From Deltaproteobacteria bacterium (GTDB taxonomy: Bacteria; Desulfobacterota_E; Deferrimicrobia; Deferrimicrobiales; Deferrimicrobiaceae): 27,909 nt of DNA. This document shows positions 22,745 through 27,909 of the stretch, piece after piece. The position numbers were made by a program, and so were the translations under genes. Every line of letters begins with the position of its first letter. The stretch's first letter is position 1. The notes beneath the pieces are model-generated. The model did not search any database, was not told the origin of the DNA, and was given only the letters and a program-made list of their open reading frames with translations. The stretch spans positions 1-27,909 of the forward strand of contig JAMDCN010000110.1 in NCBI GenBank assembly GCA_023489025.1, given 5' to 3'.

Positions 22745-24261
22745 CTCCGGATTCCCTCGCGGTTGAGTATGGAATGGGAGATGAAATCCCTCGTTGCCGG
22801 AGTGCACATGGCGGCACCGACAACGGTCAGCACGAAGACCAGCAGCAGAAGCGAACATGGGACGAACCGCGAGGATGATTCAAAGGCCGGGAAGATCAAC
22901 CGGGCGCTCCCCGCGATGATGAGGCTCCCCGCCAGCGAGATGCCGACGTCCTTCGTGAACCACCGGAGCGCCTCGCCCTTCAATAACCGCCGGTGGGTGA
23001 GCGGGACACCGATGATCATGTAGATGCCGTTCAGCCCCAACCAGACGGACGCCGCGCCTGCCGCACCGTAATGCCTGGTCATCAAGATGATCGCCGGAAC
23101 GAGGGTAAGAATGAAAAAGGTGTTGATCGCAAGGCCGAGTCGCGTCCATCCGTGGGAAAGCTGCAGCGCGTAGGGCAGGTTCATCAGGCCGTTCAGTGCG
23201 GTTCCGCCAACCAGAATGCTGACGATGGGAGCCGTGTTGTTCGCGATCTCCGGGTTTCCGGTCCAGAGAAGCATGATTTCCCGTGAAAAGAAAGCAATGA
23301 CGATGGCGGCGGGAAGGATCATCACGGCCATCACCTGGGTCGATCCGTGGTACATCGCGAGCAGACTCTTCTCGTCACCTGCGGCGACCAGCGAGGAGAA
23401 ACGCGGGAAGATGGTGTTGAACATCGGCGTGATGAGAACTCCGGACAGGCCGTTTCCGACAACCCCCGCGAGGACGTAGTAGCCGAAGGTTTTCAGCGTA
23501 AGCATTTTGCTGAGAATCACCTTGTCGAGCTGCGTCAGCATCAAAGCGGTGATCGTTATGCCGCTCATCCCGGCGGCGAAGCCCCAGACGCCCCGGGTAA
23601 TGCCGGGACTGAAACGTGCAGGGCGGTCCGAGGGGGGGAGGCAGCGCCACAGGGCGAACGTGGTGACCCCCGCCTGGAGCAGGCTGACGGCGATCTGCCA
23701 TGTGAAAAAAGCCGAGACCGTGGGGGAGACGAGCCACAGGACCAGGAGGGCGCCCCCACCGCTCAAGGTGGACGTCGCGATCGTGATTCCGTTGTGGAGC
23801 ACCTGCCGTTGGAGTCCCAGCAGTCCTCCCTGGTAGAAGGTGAGCGGCCACTGAAGAGCTGTAAGGGCGCCCATGATGGTTACTGCGCGGCGCACTTCCG
23901 AGGGGGAAATAGTCCCCGCCTTGATCCAATGGGACGCGATGTACGGAGCGCTGTACCAGACGGCACATCCGATGAAAATGCCGATTGCCCAGTAGCCGAC
24001 CTCCAACGTCCGGACGAAGTCGCGGGCTTCTCCCGCCCTGTCGGGCATGACGCTGTAGCGCGCCATCTCCCGGTTCATGGTGGGACTCAGGCCCAGGTCG
24101 AGGATCTGTATGACGCCCTGCAGCATGAAGTAGAAGCCGATCAGGCCATACGCTTCCATTCCCATGAACCGGATATACAGGGGAGTACAGGCCAGTCCGA
24201 CCAGGGCAGTCCAGCCCGATCCGGCAAGGTTGGCGAAAAAATTCGTCTTGACGCGGCTCAT
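22741..24261 (-). CDS. Wzx-type polysaccharide flippase (MOP superfamily)
   Basis: A 506-residue polytopic membrane protein with about 12-14 hydrophobic helices. It opens MSRVKTNFFANLAGSGWTALVGLACTPLYIRFMGMEAYGLIGFY, which is typical of PST/Wzx transporters (Polysacc_synt). It should flip undecaprenyl-linked oligosaccharide from the cytoplasmic to the periplasmic leaflet. ATG 24261-24259 has a weak ribosome site, 19 nt after the DUF2304 gene. A Wzy polymerase and an initiating phosphoglycosyltransferase, normally needed in a Wzx pathway, are not recognised in the window and may be elsewhere. Confidence 0.88.
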   Translation of the reverse strand: MSRVKTNFFANLAGSGWTALVGLACTPLYIRFMGMEAYGLIGFYFMLQGVIQILDLGLSPTMNREMARYSVMPDRAGEARDFVRTLEVGYWAIGIFIGCAVWYSAPYIASHWIKAGTISPSEVRRAVTIMGALTALQWPLTFYQGGLLGLQRQVLHNGITIATSTLSGGGALLVLWLVSPTVSAFFTWQIAVSLLQAGVTTFALWRCLPPSDRPARFSPGITRGVWGFAAGMSGITITALMLTQLDKVILSKMLTLKTFGYYVLAGVVGNGLSGVLITPMFNTIFPRFSSLVAAGDEKSLLAMYHGSTQVMAVMILPAAIVIAFFSREIMLLWTGNPEIANNTAPIVSILVGGTALNGLMNLPYALQLSHGWTRLGLAINTFFILTLVPAIILMTRHYGAAGAASVWLGLNGIYMIIGVPLTHRRLLKGEALRWFTKDVGISLAGSLIIAGSARLIFPAFESSSRFVPCSLLLLVFVLTVVGAAMCTPATRDFISHSILNREGIRR

Positions 24262-24280
24262 CTGCTTTTATCGGGACACA

Positions 24281-24646
24281 TCAGGGCCCGGTGGAAGGGT
24301 CTCCGGAAGAGGCATCCCTCGCCGATTCCTTCATCAGCGCGATCTCCTGCGCCATCTTCTTGTTCATCTGGTGGAGCTTCGAGATGGCGATCGAGAAGTG
24401 GATCAGGATCAGCAGGATGAACAGGATGCCGACAAGGAAGAGGAACGACGGCGGGTAGACGATCCCCACGGCGTGCGCGAGGACGACCAGCCAGTCCTGC
24501 TTCAGCGAGAGCACGAGGATCAACGCGCTGCCGAACAGCCACAGGATCGAGTACTCCTCCCGCAGTTTGCGGCGCCGTACCATCTCGAGGATGTAGAGAA
24601 GGAGTCCGGCGGAGGCGCAGATCGAAAAAAGCGTTACCCGGTTCAT
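24281..24646 (-). CDS. DUF2304 small membrane protein
   Basis: A 121-residue protein. ATG 24646-24644 overlaps the TGA of the upstream GT2 (ATGA). Three hydrophobic helices (about 5-22, 34-52 and 62-88) surround an RRRKLREEYSILWLFGSALIL loop, the hallmark of DUF2304. Residues 88-112 (ISKLHQMNKKMAQEIALMKES) form a short coiled coil. DUF2304 genes often sit beside DPM1-type glycosyltransferases, as here, and may anchor or partner them. The exact function is not known. Confidence 0.85.
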   Translation of the reverse strand: MNRVTLFSICASAGLLLYILEMVRRRKLREEYSILWLFGSALILVLSLKQDWLVVLAHAVGIVYPPSFLFLVGILFILLILIHFSIAISKLHQMNKKMAQEIALMKESARDASSGDPSTGP

Positions 24647-25350
24647 CCGAATCTCCGGATCCGGTTGATGAGAAAGGAGAGCGTCACCTTCACCATATAG
24701 TACACCGCCCGGAAGGCGGTGATCGACGATTTTCCCTCGGCCCGGTCGTACATCCGGACCGGGACCTCCACTGCCCGCGCCCCCAGCCGGTGCATCAGGA
24801 TGTAGGAGTCCACCTCCGGGTAGTCCGAGGGGTAGTGGTCGGAGTAGAAGACGACAAGGCGGCGGTTGATCGCGAAGAAGCCCGAGGTCGGGTCGGTCAC
24901 GCGGTATCCCGTGAAGAGGTTCACGAGCCACCGGAAGTGCTGGATGCCGAAGATCCGGGGGATCGACCCACGGTAGTTTGTCTCCCCGAGGAAGCGCGAA
25001 CCGATGGCCGCGTCCGCCCGTCCCGCCAGGATCGGTTCCAGGACCTTGTGGATGTCCTCGATTTCGTGCTGCCAGTCCCCGTCGATCCGCACGACGGTGT
25101 CGTAGCCGCGATCCCTTGCATAGAGGAACCCGGTCTGCACCGCGCCGCCGATCCCGAGGTTGCACGGGAGGTCCAGCACGGTCGCGCCCGCCTCCCTTGC
25201 GGCGTCGGAGGTTCCGTCCGTCGAGCCGTCGTTCACGACGAGCACGTGGTAGGGGTACCGTTCCCGGAGGGAGCGGACCAACCCCCCGATCGTCCGTTCC
25301 TCTTGGTAGGCGGGGATGACGACCAGGATGCGGGGGGGATTCGCTTCCAT
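24643..25350 (-). CDS. GT2-family polyprenyl-phosphate sugar transferase (DPM1-like)
   Basis: A 235-residue GT-A enzyme with RILVVIPAYQEERTIGGLV, VLVVNDGSTDGTSDAA, NLGIGGAVQTGFLYA and the metal site VRIDGDWQHEIEDI. TDPTSGFFAINR follows, the usual DPM1/DPG-synthase fingerprint. It lacks the C-terminal transmembrane helices of GtrB; the neighbouring DUF2304 protein may supply the membrane anchor. It would charge undecaprenyl phosphate with a sugar for a GT-C enzyme on the periplasmic side. The GT-C-like protein at 12494-14401 is a possible user (inference). It starts 11 nt after a redoxin gene. Confidence 0.87.
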   Translation of the reverse strand: MEANPPRILVVIPAYQEERTIGGLVRSLRERYPYHVLVVNDGSTDGTSDAAREAGATVLDLPCNLGIGGAVQTGFLYARDRGYDTVVRIDGDWQHEIEDIHKVLEPILAGRADAAIGSRFLGETNYRGSIPRIFGIQHFRWLVNLFTGYRVTDPTSGFFAINRRLVVFYSDHYPSDYPEVDSYILMHRLGARAVEVPVRMYDRAEGKSSITAFRAVYYMVKVTLSFLINRIRRFG

Positions 25351-25361
25351 TCCCGGTTCGT

Positions 25362-25949
25362 TTACTTGAGGACCTTCCCGATCTCCGCCTTCAGTAGCTC
25401 GCCCGTTACCGCTCCCACGTTGCTGAACGCGATCACCCCCTGCTTGTCGACGAGGAAGAGCGCCGGGGTGCCGGCCACGCCGTACGGGTCGGCCACGCGG
25501 AAGGCGTCTCCCGCCAGCTCGTCGAAGACGATCCGGAAGGCGATCTTCTCGTTCACCACGAACTTGTCGATCGCTTTCTTCATCTCCCGTCCGTCGAGGT
25601 TGACCCCCACGACCTGCAATCCCTTCCCTTGATAATCCCGGGTCATCTGGTTGACCATCGGGATCTCCTCGCGGCAGGGGCCGCAGAAGAACGACCAGAA
25701 GAAGAGCAGCACCGCGTCCTTGCCGACGCTCGACGCGAGGTGGAACTCCTTCCCCGCCAGGTCCTGCACTTTGAAATCCGGCGCCAAGGCGCCGGATTTG
25801 AGCGTTTCGATCCCCTTGACCGTCGGGATCTTCGTGAAGGAACTCGACTTGCTTTCCTGCGCGAAGGCGCGCGGCGGCGCAAGGGCGGTCGCGGCGGCGA
25901 GGGAAAGGGCGAGAGCGACGATGCGCATTTTCATGGGGCGAAGGTTCAC
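25362..25949 (-). CDS. Periplasmic TlpA/ResA-like thioredoxin-fold protein (CGPC)
   Basis: A 195-residue protein. I favour GTG at 25949-25947: AAGGAG sits 8 nt before it and it overlaps the upstream stop (GTGA). ATG 25934 would give the same signal peptide without a good ribosome site. The signal peptide (to about residue 30, RAFAQ) precedes an unstructured start and the redoxin fold. The active site is C89-G-P-C92 in FFWSFFCGPCREEIPM, the classical thioredoxin/CcmG-like dipeptide, and the cis-Pro is in AGTPALFLVD. It is the second gene of the - strand polysaccharide operon, an unusual place for a redoxin. A periplasmic thiol role is likely; its client is unknown. Confidence 0.86.
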   Translation of the reverse strand: MNLRPMKMRIVALALSLAAATALAPPRAFAQESKSSSFTKIPTVKGIETLKSGALAPDFKVQDLAGKEFHLASSVGKDAVLLFFWSFFCGPCREEIPMVNQMTRDYQGKGLQVVGVNLDGREMKKAIDKFVVNEKIAFRIVFDELAGDAFRVADPYGVAGTPALFLVDKQGVIAFSNVGAVTGELLKAEIGKVLK

Positions 25950-26500
25950 TTTCGGATCTCCTTTACGGCCTGGGCGACGATGCCGCGCAGCTTCTTCTCG
26001 TCCCCCGGCTTGTAGCCGACGTGGTAGAAGCGGATCTTCCCCGAAGCGTCGATCAGCAGGGTGGTGGGCAGCACCATCGCGTTGAAGGAGGTGGCGATCT
26101 GGCGCGTCTTGTCGATCACCACCGGGAAGTTGATCTTCGTCTCCATCCCCTGCATGAACTTGAACACCCGCTGGGTGCCGAAGGAGTCGAGGTTCACGCC
26201 GATCACCTGGAGCCCCTTTTTCGAGAACTCGTTGTGGATCTCGATCAGCCGCGGCATCTCCTCGATGCACGAGGCGCAGTAGATCGACCAGAAATCGAGG
26301 AGCACGACCTTCTTTCCCTTGAGTTGTGCGAAGTCGATCTTCTGGTTGTCGATCGTCAGCCCGGAGAACATCGGGGCCGGGTCACCCTCCTTGACCCCGC
26401 CGCCCCCGGCGAACAGAGTGAACAAGGCGAACGCCGGACGGGCGAGGGAGACGGCCGCAACGGCGGCGAACAGGCAAAGAAGGGGGATTGCGCGGCGCAT
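25946..26500 (-). CDS. Periplasmic TlpA-like thioredoxin-fold protein (CASC)
   Basis: A 184-residue protein that starts at ATG 26500-26498 with GGAGG 10 nt upstream; the frame is open 11 codons further to 26533 without a better site. A signal peptide (1-25) precedes a Gly-rich spacer. The redox motif is C75-A-S-C78 in LDFWSIYCASCIEEMPRL, with cis-Pro in VLPTTLLID. It most resembles the redoxin at 8465-9007 of the cytochrome locus. It is the first gene of the - strand operon. Confidence 0.86.
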   Translation of the reverse strand: MRRAIPLLCLFAAVAAVSLARPAFALFTLFAGGGGVKEGDPAPMFSGLTIDNQKIDFAQLKGKKVVLLDFWSIYCASCIEEMPRLIEIHNEFSKKGLQVIGVNLDSFGTQRVFKFMQGMETKINFPVVIDKTRQIATSFNAMVLPTTLLIDASGKIRFYHVGYKPGDEKKLRGIVAQAVKEIRK

Positions 26501-26533
26501 CGTGGGACGGCCTCCACGGAGGATAATCGTCAC

Positions 26534-26542
26534 CTTATATCA
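26534..26542 (-). promoter_or_regulatory. Extended -10 promoter candidate for the - strand operon
   Basis: On the - strand the sequence reads TGATATAAG, an extended -10 (TGN-TATAAT-like). It lies 34 nt before the ATG of the first redoxin gene. No good -35 hexamer is present, which an extended -10 does not strictly need. This would be the promoter for the ten-gene polysaccharide operon. Confidence 0.4.
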
Positions 26543-26623
26543 CACCTCTTGCGGGCAATGAAACAGCAAAGCCTCGCCCCCGCGACGCCCGGGCGATCGT
26601 TGCTCTCCGATAAGACGATCGCC

Positions 26624-26653
26624 TTGACGGTATCTTCACCCCTGCTGTAACAT
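26624..26653 (+). promoter_or_regulatory. Sigma-70-like promoter candidate for the mini-ORF and VCBS gene
   Basis: TTGACG (26624-26629) and TAACAT (26648-26653) are 18 nt apart, close to the sigma-70 consensus. The first copy of the 13-bp direct repeat fills most of the spacer. A small inverted repeat GACGAA (26683-26688) / TTCGTC (26695-26700) lies downstream in the predicted leader. Divergent to the - strand promoter 80-120 nt away. Confidence 0.4.
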
Positions 26654-26783
26654 ATCGGCGGTTTCCGGGTATTTCTTCACGTGACGAATGCGGTTTCGTC
26701 AAAAACGACAGGAGGTTTCCCATGAAGAAGATCCGTTTCGCGCTCCCGAAGGTGGTCGGTTCCTCCAGCGTTCACCCCTGCTG
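26635..26783 (+). repeat. 13-bp direct repeat pair
   Basis: TTCACCCCTGCTG occurs at 26635-26647 and again at 26771-26783, 136 bp apart, with no extended identity around them. One copy is in the promoter spacer, the other covers the last codons and most of the stop of the mini-ORF. It could be a repressor site pair or a recombination scar. Confidence 0.6.
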
Positions 26784-26784
26784 A
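26722..26784 (+). CDS. 20-residue mini-ORF, possible leader peptide or gene remnant
   Basis: ATG 26722 has an excellent ribosome site (AGGAGG at 26710-26715, 6 nt before). It opens MKKIRFALPKVVGSSSVHPC followed by TGA. The start looks like the basic beginning of a signal peptide, yet it stops before any hydrophobic core. It is 56 nt before the VCBS gene. It may be a regulatory leader peptide or the broken start of a gene lost by deletion. I do not recognise it. Confidence 0.4.
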   Translation: MKKIRFALPKVVGSSSVHPC

Positions 26785-26804
26785 ACGCCTGCCGCACGCG
26801 GCCC

Positions 26805-26822
26805 GCGAAAACCCATTTTCGC
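26805..26822 (+). other. Short hairpin just before the VCBS gene
   Basis: GCGAAAA (26805-26811) and TTTTCGC (26816-26822) are perfect inverted repeats with a CCCA loop. The hairpin sits between the mini-ORF stop and the AAGGAG ribosome site (26829-26834) of the next gene. It may influence translation or coupling with the mini-ORF. Confidence 0.4.
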
Positions 26823-26840
26823 ACGTTTAAGGAGAGGAAG

Positions 26841-27909
26841 ATGCGTCTGTCGATCTCGCGCCGGGATCGCATAGTCTGTATTGGTATTGTGGCCTTTGCG
26901 CTCTGCCTTGCCGGGTCGGCCATGGCCGATCCGTTCGTCGATGTCACCGCGCCCTCCGGGGTCGCCATGAACGGCCGCAACAAGGGCGTGGCCATCGCGG
27001 ACATCGACGGGGACGGCTCCCTCGACATCTTCGTCTCCAACAAGGGAGGTCCGAGCCACCTTTATCTGAACAACGGGAACGGCGCCTTCCGTGACGTGAC
27101 GGAAGAGGCGGGGCTCGACGAGACCGGCTACGCGATGGGGTCGGTCTTCGGAGACGTGAACAACGACGGCAAGCCGGACCTTTACGTGGCCAAGGGCGGC
27201 CGGTACGAGATCGAGTCCAACCGGCTGTACCTGAACGTCTCGACTCCGGGCCATCCCAGGTTCCTCGACATCACCGGGTCCGCCGGGGTGGGGATCAAGA
27301 CGTTCACCTACGGCGCCACCATGTTCGACTACGACAAGGACGGCCGGCTCGACATCTACTGCTCCAACTACGGCGTCGGCCAGCACAACGTCCTGTTCAG
27401 GAACATCTCCTCCGGCACCCGTCCCGAGGATGTGAGGTTCGTGGACGTGACCGAAGAGGCGGGCGTCGGGTCGAACACCTGGGCGTGGAGCTCGGTGGCC
27501 TTCGATTACGACGGCGACGGCTGGGACGACCTCTACGTGTCGAACGGCCAGTACCCCGGCATCGGGAAAAACGTCCTGTACAAGAACCTCGGGAACGGGA
27601 AATTCAAGGATGTGACCGACGAGGCGGGCGTCCCCAACGACGCGTGGACGCTCGGGACCGGCGTGGGAGACATCGACAACTCCGGCTTCCTCAGCATGTA
27701 CGTGTCCAACTACGTGGGCGGGAACAAGCTGTACCTCAACCTGGGGGACGGGAAGTTCAAGGACATCACGAAGCCGTCCGGCACCAACCACGACGGCTGG
27801 GGGAAGGGCACGGGCTTCGCCGACACGGACCACGACGGGTTCCTCGACATCTACGAGGGGGACTGCAAGTTCTCGAACCAGTTCTATCACAACAACGGCA
27901 ACCTCACGT
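26841..27909 (+). CDS. Secreted FG-GAP/VCBS-repeat protein (3' truncated by window edge)
   Basis: At least 356 residues from ATG 26841 (AAGGAGAGG upstream), still open at the window end. A signal peptide (1-29, ending SAMA-D) is followed by repeats of about 50 residues, each holding an acidic calcium-binding loop D-x-[DN]-x-D-G-x-x-D. The loops are DIDGDGSLD, DVNNDGKPD, DYDKDGRLD, DYDGDGWDD, DIDNSGFLS (degenerate) and DTDHDGFLD. Each repeat also has an LY[LVK]N and F-[RK]-D-[VI]-T element. These build a calcium-stabilised seven- or eight-bladed integrin-like propeller used for surface binding. Some family members end in an ASPIC/UnbV domain, which could lie beyond the window. It is transcribed away from the polysaccharide operon. 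Confidence 0.9.
   Translation, partial: MRLSISRRDRIVCIGIVAFALCLAGSAMADPFVDVTAPSGVAMNGRNKGVAIADIDGDGSLDIFVSNKGGPSHLYLNNGNGAFRDVTEEAGLDETGYAMGSVFGDVNNDGKPDLYVAKGGRYEIESNRLYLNVSTPGHPRFLDITGSAGVGIKTFTYGATMFDYDKDGRLDIYCSNYGVGQHNVLFRNISSGTRPEDVRFVDVTEEAGVGSNTWAWSSVAFDYDGDGWDDLYVSNGQYPGIGKNVLYKNLGNGKFKDVTDEAGVPNDAWTLGTGVGDIDNSGFLSMYVSNYVGGNKLYLNLGDGKFKDITKPSGTNHDGWGKGTGFADTDHDGFLDIYEGDCKFSNQFYHNNGNLT

Noticed and set aside
26772..27890. 372-codon open frame on the - strand
   Set aside because: It is antisense to the VCBS-repeat gene. Its Val/Asp/His-rich sequence mirrors the repeats, while the + strand has a signal peptide and calcium-binding loops.

Overview
The window is a GC-rich (roughly 60-65% by eye), gene-dense bacterial chromosome segment. 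It looks like a Geobacter-like member of the Desulfobacterota/Desulfuromonadota (the former Deltaproteobacteria). The basis is several multiheme c-type cytochromes, an NtrC-type regulator next to a histidine kinase, redoxins with parvulin, and a surface polysaccharide locus. This placement is inferred from gene content and style; no ribosomal or other phylogenetic marker is present.

Layout, + strand: (i) 1-1617, the tail of a sensor histidine kinase and a complete sigma-54-dependent response regulator. (ii) 1918-12493, a cytochrome locus. It encodes a secreted FN3/NHL beta-propeller protein, a 14-heme cytochrome built as about seven paired CXXCH units, a redoxin, a long hairpin on either side of that redoxin, a parvulin-type prolyl isomerase, a redoxin, a heptaheme cytochrome, two redoxins with overlapping genes, and an octaheme cytochrome. 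The last two cytochromes are paralogues and share an odd CXXCG site. (iii) 12494-17636, continuing with 0-20 nt gaps or overlaps, a GT-C-like polytopic membrane protein and three glycosyltransferases. Cytochrome and glycosyltransferase genes therefore appear to belong to one + strand transcription unit.

Layout, - strand: 26500 down to 17623 is a ten-gene tight operon. It opens with two more TlpA-like redoxins. A DPM1-type glycosyltransferase, a DUF2304 membrane protein, a Wzx-type flippase, a methyltransferase, a GT4, a GT2, a GDP-mannose 4,6-dehydratase and a sugar C-methyltransferase-like protein follow. The + and - operons converge and overlap by 14 nt at 17623-17636. The right edge (26501-27909, + strand) holds a divergent promoter region with a 13-bp direct repeat and a 20-codon mini-ORF. 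After it comes the start of a secreted FG-GAP/VCBS repeat protein that runs off the window.

Working model (inference): this is a cell-surface electron-transfer locus. The Lys-poor, Asn/Gly/Thr-rich 14-heme protein would be the extracellular conductor, possibly a filament. The NHL propeller and parvulin would help assembly or export. Four linked redoxins would handle the 58 heme-binding cysteines of the three cytochromes. The two c554-like cytochromes would carry electrons across the periplasm, and the polysaccharide enzymes would build a matrix that retains the conductor, as reported for the xap locus of Geobacter. No porin of the MtrB/PCC type, no Wzy polymerase and no initiating phosphoglycosyltransferase is recognised in the window. 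No tRNA, rRNA, CRISPR array or insertion sequence was seen.
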